Source: Paulownia fortunei
Lineage: Eukaryota; Streptophyta; Magnoliopsida; Lamiales; Paulowniaceae
Assembly: GCA_019321725.1 (NCBI GenBank)
Contig: CM033124.1
Coordinates: forward strand, 9,672,001 to 9,736,000
Reading direction: 5' to 3'
Length of the DNA stretch: 64,000 nt
Under the pieces are notes generated by a model. It had not been told where the DNA came from, searched no databases, and saw nothing but the letters and a program-made list of their open reading frames with translations. How positions within the stretch are numbered: the stretch's first letter is position 1; each line of letters starts with the position of its first letter. Below are positions 45,201 through 56,012 of this stretch, piece after piece. The position numbers and the translations under genes are program-made.

Positions 45201-47961
45201 ACTTAATTAACTATAGAAAGTAGACGTTGCAAATAATGCAAGAAAGAAAGTAAAGCAATAAAAATGCAACTGAATGGCAAAAATATTTTAAAAAAAAAAA
45301 ACACAAACTATCCAAGGTTATTCAATTTAATCATCAGAAACTAATAAACACGATTTCAATAATACTCTTTGATCCTTCATTAAACAATAGTCACATTCAT
45401 ATCAATATAATCAATTTACAACTCTTCCAAAAATAAATCAATCCAACGTATAGACAAGGAAAACTAAGTTCCTAAATGTGGAATTATATAACATGAATAG
45501 TTAGAAAGCAACTGGCACAAATTAGAAAGAGTAAAATCTTAAATAAAGAGAGTTTGATGTAATACCATGAAATATTCAAACAAGTTTTTGAATATATCAG
45601 TACTTGTCTAGCAGTTATGGACAAGGGGCTAGGCGACACCGTAGGCCACCCCCCTCCCCCCCCCCCCCCAAAAAAAAAAAAAAAAGAAGAATTGTAAGAC
45701 ACTATAAGTACATACATACATACACATATATAAATTTATACATATATATGTATGTGAATATGAGTTATTGTATTGTTTGGTCCCTTCATTCAATTACAAC
45801 TCTTCTCAAATTTAAATTGCGTCCAAATAACATTTTAAAATTAATGTTGTAATGATTTTTAAAATAAATGCTCTAAAATATTTCAAAAGCTTGGAATAAA
45901 TATTAAATAATAGGCCTATAAGTTTCAAATTTATTCAATCTATAAAGAGTAGTGAAACATATATTATACAATTTTTTATGCTCTCTTAGTTCACCTTAAG
46001 CTATAAAAAATTGCAAAAAAGAAACAATGGAACTGTTTACTTATACACTATACTGTACAACCAAATAAATGTGACAAAAAAATTGCTCTACAAAATTGGT
46101 TGATTAATCAAGAGAAAAATTAAATAAAACTTAATAAAATCCATTATAGATAAATTTTATGTTATCAAAAAGCACTGTTCACTCAAATAATAAGTATGTA
46201 CATATATATATTTGAAGCATTAATAAAACAATTTAAATTTAATATATTTTTTTACTGAAAGTCAGTTTTGGTAATATCTTTTGTTATCTTTATGTGTCCA
46301 TCCAAATCGAAATTGATTGATATTCGATTTTTGTAAAGATTGCCGAAACTTTCTTGCTAATAATAGCAACTTAGCCTCCCCAAGATTTCAATTCTGGATC
46401 CATCCCTGATGACCAGAGTGTATGTTTATCTATATCGATATAATATTTAAATACAAATGCTACAAGTTTTAGGGGTAGCCACAGCCACTTACTGCCAGCC
46501 CCAGCCCCACTTTCTTGCTAATAATAGCAACTTAGCCTCCCCAACATTTCAATTCTGGATCCATCCCTGATGACAAGAGTGTATGTTTATCTATATCGAT
46601 ATAATATTTAAATACAAATGCTACAACATATATATATTTGAAGCATTAATAAAACAATTTAAATTTAATATATTTTTTTACTGAAAGTCAGTTTTGGTAA
46701 TATCTTTTGTTATCTTTATGTGTCCATCCAAATCGAAATTGATTGATATTCGATTTTTGTAAAGATTGCCGAAACTTTCTTGCTAATAATAGCAACTTAG
46801 CCTCCCCAAGATTTCAATTCTGGATCCATCCCTGATGACCAGAGTGTATGTTTATCTATATCGATATAATATTTAAATACAAATGCTACAAGTTTTAGGG
46901 GTAGCCACAGCCACTTACTGCCAGCCCCAGCCCCACTTTCTTGCTAATAATAGCAACTTAGCCTCCCCAACATTTCAATTCTGGATCCATCCCTGATGAC
47001 AAGAGTGTATGTTTATCTATATCGATATAATATTTAAATACAAATGCTACAAGTTTTAGGGGTGGCCACAGCCACCCACCCCCACCCCCACCCCCACCCC
47101 CACCCCCACCCACCCAACTAGTTCACCCGTCCCATGTGATTGGTTGGTTTAGATCAGAAATACAAACAAGATCCATAGCTTGGCCTATTTTTAACTTCTC
47201 AATACTTTTATGCCCAGTACTTAACAACATAGCCCCTATAAGAAAATCCAAAATACAGTAAGTACTTATAACAAATTTAATTTTAGTTATACCTATTTTT
47301 ATATGGTATAAAGATCATTTACTTAGGATAAAAGCACTAAAGTATTCTAAAGTGCCCAAGGCATCACACAATTTACCCGAGTCAAATATTAAGCATTTCT
47401 CTGCGGATTCAAAAGACAGCACCAAACCTAAAACCATTATGATCCATTTGGACTTAAAATTTTCTAAAGGAAAAGGAAAAGCATTTAATGTAGTTTTAAT
47501 CACATTTTCCTTTTGAGCAAAACAAGCCATCAACTTTAAAAACTTTAGAACAAGTTGAGAACAACTGTAAAAAGGGACAAAATAGATTTACAAACTAACA
47601 CATGACTCTCATACTTAAATTTATACAAGCTTTTCTTTAGAGTTTTCCTTGCCAAAATCCGTAGCTTTAGTGAACTCCCACAGAAAAAAATAAATCACAA
47701 AAGAAGTAAATACAATGAAGTAAATGAATGGCCAATCGAGAGTGAAAAAAATACCATTTTGGTACCGTACTCGATGGCCTGCTCAGTGTGGAAAGTGCCA
47801 TTCTTTCCGGTGATGCCTTGGCAAATGACGCGGGTGTTCTTATCCACGAAGACGGCGGGCGGAGGCGGCAGCGATCCGAAATTGCGGTGTTGCTGGAGCT
47901 GCTTAGGGCACAATAGCCGCCATGACAAGTTGCCGATCAGTCTCCTGGCTTGACGGGCCAT
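33212..47961 (-). CDS. Succinate-CoA ligase alpha subunit, mitochondrial, seven exons
   Basis: Exons: 47961-47755, 45059-44850, 41719-41549, 39986-39863, 38605-38544, 35623-35542, 33348-33212. All introns are GT-AG; the joined frame is 993 nt, 330 residues. The enzyme interconverts succinyl-CoA and succinate with nucleotide phosphorylation in the TCA cycle in the mitochondrial matrix, paired with a beta subunit. Residues 1 to about 35 are Arg/Leu-rich without acidic residues, a mitochondrial presequence. Then come the CoA-binding Rossmann part ([16 protein letters not shown] and GGVTPGKGG), [66 protein letters not shown] and MGHAGAIVSGG with the phosphorylated His at about 283. An in-frame Met at 47985 would add eight residues; MARQARRLI at 47961 is preferred because it resembles other plant presequences as I recall them. 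It looks intact. Confidence 0.95.
33349..35541 (-). other. Ligase intron 6
   Basis: GT at 35541, AG at 33349, after a phase-1 split of the Ala codon following MGHAG. It contains a decayed MITE-like stretch at 33480-33860 (separate entry). The rest is unremarkable. Confidence 0.9.
33480..33860. mobile_element. Possible decayed hAT-type MITE in ligase intron 6
   Basis: Both halves are rich in CTCAAGCC, GAGCTCAAG, CTCGAGCTC and related motifs in opposite senses, as in the plant hAT MITEs whose ends read GTGTAAACGAGCCGAGC. Clear termini and target duplications are missing, so this is a weak call. Confidence 0.35.
35624..38543 (-). other. Ligase intron 5
   Basis: A 2920-bp phase-0 intron. It contains the 105-bp tandem duplication at 37929-38138. 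Between about 36690 and 37570 the minus strand has several longer-than-usual frames in pieces (for example [15 protein letters not shown] near 36950-36905, and [19 protein letters not shown] near 37440-37385). These may be remnants of an inserted coding element that I do not recognise. Confidence 0.7.
37929..38138. repeat. 105-bp tandem duplication in intron 5
   Basis: Units 37929-38033 and 38034-38138 start CATCAAGAAACTAGTG and end CTGAAT, with about nine differences. The unit is a multiple of three, so a plus-strand frame reads it as a 35-residue repeat. Nearly all codon differences change the amino acid, which argues against a protein. Confidence 0.9.
38606..39862 (-). other. Ligase intron 4
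   Basis: A 1257-bp phase-1 intron splitting a Gly codon (G/GT). No internal feature seen. Confidence 0.9.
39987..41548 (-). other. Ligase intron 3
   Basis: A 1562-bp phase-0 intron. It holds the 69-bp tandem duplication at 40406-40543 and an A-run at about 40559-40571. Confidence 0.9.
40406..40543. repeat. 69-bp tandem duplication in intron 3
   Basis: ACTTCATCACTTTCATGACT...CTGGTTTCTACATA occurs twice in tandem (40406-40474, 40475-40543) with only two visible differences, so the duplication is recent. Confidence 0.93.
41720..44849 (-). other. Ligase intron 2
   Basis: A 3130-bp phase-0 intron, the longest. No gene or defined transposon was recognised; open frames inside it are short and AT-rich. 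Confidence 0.85.
45649..45686. repeat. Poly(C)/poly(A) low-complexity tract
   Basis: CACCCCCCTC followed by a long C-run and then about eighteen A. Homopolymers of this kind are also a common place for sequencing-length errors. Confidence 0.9.
46201..47052. repeat. Higher-order tandem repeat: two 426-bp units, each with two 161-bp subunits
   Basis: Units 46201-46626 and 46627-47052 are nearly identical, both starting with CATATATATATTTGAAGC or a one-step variant. Within each unit the block beginning ACTTTCTTGCTAATAATAGC occurs twice 161 bp apart (46348 and 46509; 46774 and 46935). The first and second subunits can be told apart by AGATTTC versus ACATTTC and GACCAGAG versus GACAAGAG, and these differences are kept in both units. 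So the 161-bp duplication came first and the 426-bp duplication later. Confidence 0.93.
47067..47115. repeat. CCACCC-type minisatellite
   Basis: GCCACCCACCC followed by about five CCCCCA repeats ends near CACCCAACT. It begins where the last subunit reads GGGGTGGCCACAGCCAC, the equivalent of GGGGTAGCCACAGCCAC in the other subunits, so it seems to have grown out of that CA/CC-rich spot. Confidence 0.9.
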
Positions 47962-47985
47962 CGATTTGGTTGACTGTTTTTTCAC

Positions 47986-48237
47986 AGATGTATTTTTAGG
48001 TTTAACTGAATTGAAAGAGAGTTGCCTTGGAGGGAGAAATTATACGCTCTTCAAGCAATGGGTATTTTTGATATTTTATGAGGCGCACTGAGCCCATGAA
48101 GTCGTTTGTTTGATTAGTAGCAATTTTGACGGGAGGGGAAAACTTTCATACTTAAACCAATATATATTAAAAATTCCTTTTAAAGTTAAGGCAAAGAATT
48201 AGGCGCAAAAGATGTGGGAAAAAGTAACATATGAATT
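47986..48237. promoter_or_regulatory. Upstream region of ligase gene
   Basis: This should hold the promoter and 5' leader of the minus-strand ligase gene. No convincing TATA box was seen; housekeeping plant genes often lack one. Confidence 0.4.
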
Positions 48238-48577
48238 TAGGATGGCAGCATAGGTTTGGATTTTAAGAATTTAGATTCATTCTAGATTCGTTGGGTCGAT
48301 TAGATATGATAAATCTATTTTATAATTTTAAAAATATTAAAAATATAAAAAAAAATTAGATAACACTACTAAAAACATTTAAAAATATATTTTCTAAAAA
48401 TAATATTATATAAATACATATAAATTAAAATAAAAAATAAAAAAATAATTAATAGGATGAATTTGGAACGAATTTGAAAATAAAAAATCAAAACTCAACC
48501 CCAATTCGTTTACAAGTTTAAAAATCCGCATCAAATGGGACGGGTACGAATTTGAATTCACTCCAATATCATTTCTA
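48238..48577. mobile_element. hAT-type MITE
   Basis: A 340-bp non-coding element. Ends are TAGGATGGCAGCATAGG at the left and, reversed, TAGAAATGATATTGGAG at the right (imperfect inverted repeat). Flanks TATGAATT (48230-48237) and TATAAATT (48578-48585) form an 8-bp target duplication with one mismatch. The arms contain ATTCG-rich blocks in inverse sense. It resembles the element at 49550-50207 in its ends. Confidence 0.65.
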
Positions 48578-49549
48578 TATAAATTTGTTACTTACTAATT
48601 TATGGAAAAAAACTAATATAAATAAATAGTTTAAGAGTAAAGAAATGAGGATTATTATAATATATATGTACATTTTGCTTGTACTCACCTTAAATTATGG
48701 AAAAATTACTCCGTGTATGTGACTAAGTAATTTGGTTTATAATAATTATACAGCATAAAGATAATTGTTTGATAATAATTAACATCTCGTAGGTTATAAA
48801 ATTATATCTTTTAGTTGTGAAACATTCAATAAATACTTATAAATGACTTTTAGATTTCAAATATAAATCATAGAATTATTTTCAAAATATTCGTTGAATA
48901 TCATGTCAAATTTGATATAATAAAACGTGCAGTAGCTAATTCTACTCAAAATTGTGAATATTTTTCATTAAGTTCAAAATATGAGGGTGAAATGGTAGTT
49001 ATACTAAGTACTACCTGTGTTGATGAGATAGGATCAGAATCCCTATTTTTGGTAATGATCCTTTGTTTAACATTTTGACTCTTTTGATGATTGGAACTTC
49101 CCCTAGAAGATCCAACACTGCGTTGAATACAAGCTAGCAACTATTATCCATTGGATGTAATGATAATAATTAGAGAATGAACTATTTATTGCCAAGTTCT
49201 TAGGATGAAATAATTCTGCTCGTCTTGAAAAAGAAATGATATGAGTATAATATTCATATGCTTAGTATTTATAAAAAATAAAAAATAAATGAAATCGTTG
49301 TTCTTTGATTTATTATAATATCATGATTGGTAATTAGAAATAAATAGTAAGAATGAAATAAAATTAATTTTGATAAACAAATTATCCTTCAATAGAAAAT
49401 TTTAAAGTGAAATTATTCAATATGTTGTGCAAAAATGAGTTTGTTACTATTTTAGTCTGTGTTAAATAATATATATGATTTCACACTGATATAAATATAT
49501 TTTCAATAAAAATAACAAGGATGAATTGTTTATATTTGTTTAGTTTTAT
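48578..49549. other. Spacer
   Basis: AT-rich, no gene recognised. A short minus-strand frame at 48946-49140 with SSRGSSNHQKSQNVKQR could be a trace of retrotransposon coding sequence but is too short to assign. Confidence 0.4.
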
Positions 49550-50207
49550 TAGAAATGACAATTAATTTGGATAAAATCGACACCCATCCTGCCCTGTCCC
49601 ACCTCGATTAGGGTGGATTTTTGAAACCACATATGGTGTCTTGGGTTTTAGTTTTCAAACCCTAGTACGACTCGTACTCAATTCGTTAAAATATTGTATA
49701 TATTTTTTATTTATTATATATGATTAATGAGATATAAATTTATATGCATGTATACATGAAATTATATGTATGCTAAATCTATACTCACATATAAAATATA
49801 AAGATAATAATCTTATAAATTGAAAATATAATATAAAATAATAAATAGTTAAATTATAAAAGTAATAATTTTTTTGAAATTTTTAATTTTATAAAAATTA
49901 AAACACGTATATATATATATATGTGTGTGTGTGTGTATAGTTTTAAGTAATTAGTTCTTTAATACACATTTTTAAGTAATTAGTTCTTTGTTGATATTAT
50001 TATTTTATCATATTTAAAAAATTATAATAATATTTTATTTTAAATTATTTTTAATATTTTAAAATTATAAAATGGGTCTAATGGGTCAAACTGTGGGTCT
50101 TGGTTTGGGGCACGTTCGGGTTTGAGGTCGGGTCTATAAAAATCTTAATGCTCAATGATCTTGAGTTTTCTCAAGCCTGCCCAAGACACGATCAGTTATC
50201 ATATCTA
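49550..50207. mobile_element. hAT-type MITE
   Basis: A 658-bp non-coding element. Left end TAGAAATGACAATTAA and right end, reversed, TAGATATGATAACTGA. Flanking AGTTTTAT (49542-49549) and AATTTTAT (50208-50215) are an 8-bp duplication with one mismatch. Both arms have GC-richer sub-terminal blocks (CCATCCTGCCCTGTCCCACC at the left; GGGTCTAATGGGTC, GGTTTGGGGC and similar at the right) around an A/T-rich core with an (AT)n(GT)n microsatellite at 49908-49937. Confidence 0.72.
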
Positions 50208-50215
50208 AATTTTAT

Positions 50216-51558
50216 CAAACACTTTTGTTAAATTTATGAGGATAATTTTGTCAAAAATAAATATATGTTTATTCATAGCTGATTGGGAATAGTTAAACTC
50301 GTATGGAAGGAAATGAATGGCTAAATATATGCTTTTGGGAATGATGATTTGTATAGGAATGGATATTCTTTACACTAAATTATACCAAATCATATGTTTA
50401 GGAATAGACTTGGAAAAATATATTTTATTCTCACTTTATTTTTGCATATCAATTATGTCATAAGTTTCTATAAAATGATTAACTTAAGGTGAAGAAATAT
50501 GAAGTAACCTCACACTTAGAATCAACTATGAATCTACCAATAAATTTGATCATAATTCTTTAAGAATCATAACAAATCTCACAAATAAGCCTTATTTCTT
50601 CAAAAATTTCTCATAGAGTGAAAAACTAATGGTCGTGCCTGAGATTATTCTATTACGCCATCAATTCACACACATAATGAAGAATGTTTTTTTTTATTAT
50701 TATTTCAAGGCTATGTTTTATGACATCCTACCTCAAAATAAGTGGTTGATCATCATGGTCAAATTCTCGTTAGGCGATGTACCAAATTTGCTTGTTAAGC
50801 CACAAGTTTCATTTGTAAAACAAATTCTTGACTCATTTAGCATGGCATAAAACTTAAGGTAATCTTGTAACTTATGCAAGAACTAATGAAAGCATCAGGA
50901 TAATCTATCCTTATAAGAGGAGACATCGACTTCAACTTTTTTTTATGATGTTATTTAAATCACGTATATGAATTATCACTTCACCCCCTATATTTATGAC
51001 GAGCTATTATAATCCTAACATCACAATTTATATCTTTATCAATCCCAACATACAGCCTATATGGGGATATGGGTACTCCAAAAAACATACCTTAGCTTGA
51101 CCTACAAAAGATAACTAATTACAAAAGAGCCTGTGGTGAGGGAAATATGTGTGTTGTAGAAGGCCTCTAATGAGTAGACAAGTGAATCAGTGAAAATGTG
51201 CACTAGATACATGGGAGTCATAGGTCTTATAGCTACTCTGAATCATTTTCCTCACCTTATTCTCCTAATCAAAATTGTCTCTTAAATTTCTCATCCTTAT
51301 GAAAACATTACATACCCTAAATAAGAGTGTTAATATTGTTGCTTGTTATCCAATTTAAGTTCTATTGATACTCTTAAGGCCTCGTTCGATTGGAGGATGG
51401 TATAGATATGAAAATTTTATTGTCAGTTATACATTGATGTGTAATATATTTTTACTTATCAACTTTATATTTTTATTTAATTTTGAAATTATCATTGAAT
51501 TTCAAGATTAAATAGATATTTAATTAATAGACAAATTAAATATTACTGTGTGTTAATT
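50216..51558. other. Spacer
   Basis: No gene recognised. At about 51374 there is GGCCTCGTTCGATTGGAGG after TCTTAA, which resembles a PIF/Harbinger terminal repeat with a TTA/TAA target, but no matching other end was found. Confidence 0.4.
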
Positions 51559-52145
51559 ATAATATTTTGGTAATAAATATCGTATCTTACAAATTATGAA
51601 AGTGAACACCAATATTTTGGTAATTCAAATGTCATTTTGTAATTAACCCTAAACCTTAAACCCTAATTCCAATTAAATCAGGAAGGACCAATTAAATCAG
51701 GCTGCTTTATCAAATAATTTTGGAAAGAATCTCTGTCTTACAAGTATAAATAAGAGTCATTTTCAAGAAAAAAACAACATCAACAAGAAGTGTACATTCA
51801 AACAACAAAGGTGTTAGGGAGGTTCCAAAGTTTTCTCAATCCAACACATTCAAATTTAAGAAGATCCATGACGTTCAATACGGACATCAAGGTGCTTGTT
51901 ATGGAGACTATCAAAATTATAACTTTAATTCGAGATTGTAGTACTAAACCCTAAAATTAATATTATTGAAGGACGAATCAAATTTGGAGGAGATCAAGTC
52001 ATCAATTATACCTTCAAAATTTTGAATTCCAAAATCCTTAATCTTGAGGCGAAGAATCAGAGGGTTAAAGAGAGATTGTATACACATTGATTAAATTCAA
52101 AAAATTTAATATATAATATTTTTGTGTCACAAATGGTATTAGAGG
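51559..52145 (+). mobile_element. Candidate copia-type LTR end with primer-binding site
   Basis: TGGTATTAGAGG at 52134-52145 is one base from the usual tRNA-iMet primer site TGGTATCAGAGC. It directly follows ...GTGTCACA, a possible LTR end. Upstream, TATAAATAAGAG at about 51746 could be the LTR's TATA box, with leader-like sequence after it. The LTR start (near 51559) is a guess. Nothing coding for a copia polyprotein follows, so the element is truncated or is overlain by later insertions. Confidence 0.4.
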
Positions 52146-52249
52146 TAATTGATATCACAATGGATAAATTTTTGGCCCACTAAGATAGAGTAATTTAATA
52201 TGTTTGATATGTAGAATTTAGATTAGATTATGATATTTAATTTTATAAT

Positions 52250-52640
52250 TACACTCTTATAATTTTTATTTTATTTTTTGGACTTTTCCCTCTATTTGTC
52301 TTTATCCCCATTCATTTCTTCTTTTATCTCTTCATCTTTTTCACAACCTCTTTTGTCTCCAACCCTCTCCACCTGTCTGCTTGTTAATGTTTCCTTATCC
52401 AATTCTTCACCCTTTTGTACTCTCCTCTAGAATTTGTGAACTTCAACAGCACTATTGTCTTCAGTCGCCACCACCAAGGTCATTGATTGCCCCTCGTTAC
52501 CCTTGCCCCTTCTTTTTTTTTTTCTTTTGGTCTTCCCTCTTTTTCTCTTCTCTTCACTACCTCGATTCTTTTTTATTTTCTCTTTTGTTCTTCTTGTCAC
52601 CTCTTCTTTATTCTCTTATCTTTAGTTTTAGCCTCCAATG
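52250..52640. other. Pyrimidine-rich tract
   Basis: About 390 bases of mostly C and T on the plus strand, including a T-run at about 52512-52521. Long open frames here are compositional. The purine-rich complement could form unusual structure, but no function is visible. Confidence 0.6.
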
Positions 52641-54189
52641 TTGGCCCCAAAGTTGATGCCTATATTCGCTACAACCAACCAATGCCTATATCTTGAGCAT
52701 ATGATTATAAAAATATTATTCCAATGTGAAATTGAAAACAAGAGTAACAATAAAGATAGTTTGGCCTTTAAAATTCTATCAAGCCTAATATTGTTGGAAC
52801 TTGTTTGCTACACTAGATTAGGAATTGATAGATATATAATCTTATGTAATTTTTTGTTTGGTTCAAATCTCTTCAGTCCAAGAAAAAGGATTAGCTCAAT
52901 AAGTAATCATGGTTCATTATGGATTGTGGATCACATCTTTTAAATGTGATGTATAATCTAAAAAAAAGTCTAGCTCATATTAAATAAAAGGGAAAAAGAA
53001 AAAATCCACATGTCATTTAAAAACAACTAGGCACATAATCTATTCATTCACTATACTTTTTTTCTCTTCTCTATAATGTCAGAGTCTTTTGCATTGTAGT
53101 TTTGCTCGAAAATCTTCTATAAGGTGAGTATCATCCAAAAATCTGCTTGATATTGATATACCCTGCTTGTAGTTTTTAGTTCTTGACTTTGTTTTCCTCT
53201 TTTCCTCATTCGAACGCTTGAATTTTCTTCATTTTCCGTCTGTTGAGACTCAAGATGAGTTATTCCCCTTTCTTATTATTTTGAAATTAAATCAAATATA
53301 TTTTCTTTATTATTTATTTTATGAAAATCAATTTGTTGGAGCTTTTATCGATTTTTAATCTTCAGTCAAGATTGAGTTGGGAATTTTTTAGCCCAATATA
53401 ACTATTTAACCAAAAATCAGTAAACTCTTTTATATTTTGTATATTATATATTTTTGTTTAGTTTGGATTCTTTTTTCTTTTTAATAATTGCTTTGGTGAG
53501 AAATAAGTGTATGAAGCTTTGTATGATAAATAAGTTTTTTTCACTATTTGTTCAACATTTTTTTTAAAATTTAGGATATATGAATTATGAATATGGAAAA
53601 TGATTTGCTATTGATTTCAATTTTTGAAGGTAACAAATAATTATTAATGTCAATTCTTACATTTTGTGGGTGTTCTTAATTATGTTTATGATGTTATCCT
53701 CTAAGTTTCTGGTGCTTGTTTCATGCTTAGATTCTCTATTTAATTTTCAAATTTTTCCTTTGTATGATATAATGATGATTGTTGAATAAATTTGTTAAAC
53801 TCGCAAGTATTGTAATAGGAATAAAGACACTCAGCAAAAGGGGCTTCAGTAAATCTGTAAGAAAATAATTGTTTCATATCATTTTCTTACACAAAATTAC
53901 AATTGAAATGTACTTTACATTTGCAAGGTAGTAATAGTTATTAAGGTTATGTCAAACATGTATAAAAATTTATGAGATGAAGGTCTATAAACATGTTTCC
54001 TTATTTTGTATGACTTACATTAATCCTCTTTTGAGACTGATACTTTGGGACTCATATTTTGATAATAACAATCTATTATTTGTCATTTTGTGTTTAATTA
54101 ATAACTAAGTATCGAAACTGGATTTATGTGCCATTTCTTAATACAATATATTTGCAGTTACACAGATTTAATCCAATGTTTGCAAACAA
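52641..54189. other. Spacer, possibly 5' part of the Harbinger element
   Basis: AT-rich. TGAGACTCAAGATGAG and splice-like sites occur, but no exon could be assigned. No terminal repeat of the downstream Harbinger element was identified. Confidence 0.35.
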
Positions 54190-55629
54190 CAGTCATTATG
54201 GCTCCAAATTCAAAGAAAAATTTGAGATTTTCTTGGTTGGGAAAGAGATTATTCATCAACTATGGTTTTCCTAAACGTAATTCATGCACTACTAAAAAAA
54301 TAAAAGAATTCAGGCATGAACAATACATGATGAGATATAAAATGTTAGATAGAATTCCCAATCAAGTGAAAAACATGAGAAGATTAGTGGAGTTTAGTGA
54401 CGTAGAATGTCTTAACAATCTTTGAATGAACCAAAAATGCATTTGCTCGCCTTTATTTCTTGTTGGAACATATAGGTGGCTTGATTAACTTTAGGTATGT
54501 TTGAGTTGAAGAAAAAGTTGCTATGATTTTATTGATTTTGACCCACCATAAAAAAATGTGATTGTCAAACATTTATACTATCAGGGCAAATAGTGTCAAA
54601 GCACATCCTTGTTGAAACTACATCCACTACTATTGGTTAAGCCTGAACTTGTGCACGATGATTGGATATATCCTAGGTGGAAATAGTTTAAAGTAATTAA
54701 TTTGTTTAGTGTAGTCGCACCTTGCAGTAGTACTATGTACATTAGATTTTTATGCTTGTAATTACTTTATTTTGATAAGATCTAGTTTCATATATTGGGG
54801 ATGCTTAAGTACATTATACGAGACTTATATTGAGCTGAAGGTTCGAGTAGTTGATAAGCCAATGTATAGAATAAGGAAATGAGAAATAGTTGTTAAAGTT
54901 CTCGGTGTATGTGATCAAGAAATGAGATTTATTTGTGTCCTTCTTAGTTGGGAAGGCTCAACTACAGATGTTAGAGTGTTGTGTGACGCTGTCAACCGCA
55001 CTCATGGATTGAAAGTGCTGAAGGGTACAACTTTATTCTTAGTTTCTATTTCGAAACCAAGCTCCATATATTGTTTCCCAAACCTTTTTCTGTATTTTTA
55101 GACCATGAACCTAGTTAAAATAATTTTTCTATCATTACAGGATACGACTATTTGTGTGTTAATGGTTACACAAATGGGGAAGGTTTTTTAACACCTTATA
55201 AAGGTGTTAAGTACCATTTGGATGAATGAGGCACGACCTCAAACATTTCATTAGTATTTTAATATGAGACACTCAAGAGCCCACAATGTCATAAAATGTA
55301 CATTTAGACTGTTGAATTGGAGAATTTTAAGGAGTTCATCATATTATCCTATCAAGGTTCATGATCGAATAATCATGACATGTTGTTTGATTCACAACTT
55401 CATTCAGATAGAAATAATCATTGATCCCTTGAAGCACCTCATAGATGACTTGGTTGGTAATAATCAAGATGAGGGCGACAATAATGACATAATTGACAAC
55501 GTTGAGTCATTAGTAGAATGGAATAATTGGAGAGAGAATTTTGCACATCAATGTTTCACGAGTGGAGACATGTATGGTGATTTGTATATGTTAGTAGAAC
55601 AAATGTCATTCCATTCAATACTTTTGTAG
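54190..55629 (+). pseudogene. PIF/Harbinger transposase pseudogene (HARBI1-like)
   Basis: Plus-strand blocks in family order: LDRIPNQVKNMRRLVEFSDV (about 54340-54400), then LLEHIGGLINFRYV and VEEKVAMILLILTHH (about 54460-54550), LVKPELVHDDW (about 54635-54670), GCLSTLYETYIELKVRV with VDKPMYR (about 54795-54870), LGVCDQEMRFICVLLSWEGS (about 54900-54960), VNGYTNGEGFLTPYKGVKYH (about 55158-55217), and MRHSRAHNVI...CCLIHNFI (55264-55410). Breaks: several stops and frameshifts; the first catalytic Asp of the usual LDGTYI is Tyr; the Asp of the usual VDAGYTNGEGF is Asn; a stop follows YHLDE. Introns are likely (for example 55028-55140, ending TTACAG). A Myb-like partner gene follows downstream. The enzyme is dead. 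Confidence 0.82.
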
Positions 55630-56012
55630 GAATTTTTGAACTTTATCTGTTTTAATTGGAGATGTATTTATATTTAGATTATTTGTTGGACAAGTTCTAT
55701 TAAATCAACTACCATCTATTGAGTGGTAGTTTTCTATTATATTGTGTACTTGTAACTTAATTTAAGCTAAATTATTTTGCACACATTTTGTAACCTATGT
55801 GCACTGGCTACAATTTTTGTGCAGTTGTTACTATTGTCATATTGTCACAAGGAACATGGGTGATATGTTATTTAAAATGAGGAGATATGATTACAAATTA
55901 GACTACAATGTTAATGAAGTGTTAATTTATTGTTGATAATATCTTTCATTTGTTGAATAATCAAATACTTCATTTGTCATCTTTTTTAATTTTTTATAGC
56001 TTAATGGAACTG
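55630..56012. other. Region between the two Harbinger pseudogenes
   Basis: AT-rich, non-coding. It contains GTGCACTGGCTAC-like sequence and a possible 5' leader for the Myb-like frame. Confidence 0.4.

Larger units (their letters stand above)
45060..47754 (-). other. Ligase intron 1
   Basis: A 2695-bp phase-0 intron directly after the presequence-bearing exon. It contains a C-run/A-run junction at 45650-45686, TACA/TATA microsatellites at about 45710-45755, a higher-order tandem repeat (46201-47052) and a CCACCC minisatellite (47067-47115). Confidence 0.9.

Noticed and set aside
45604..45852. Frames across the C-run/A-run
   Set aside because: Poly-Pro/poly-Lys or poly-Gly/poly-Phe readings of homopolymers.
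46201..47115. Direct repeats considered as a CRISPR array
   Set aside because: Units are 161/426 bp tandem copies without unique spacers in a plant intron.
47962..47985. Upstream start MKKQSTKS for the ligase alpha subunit
   Set aside because: The in-frame Met eight residues later gives a presequence of the usual plant form; the upstream start remains possible but less likely.
51646..51680. Telomere-like AAACCCTAA/ACCCTAAACC words
   Set aside because: Only one or two degenerate copies; not an interstitial telomere array.
52381..52943. Overlapping plus-strand frames of 69-101 residues
   Set aside because: They lie in a pyrimidine tract and are open in several frames at once, as expected from composition.
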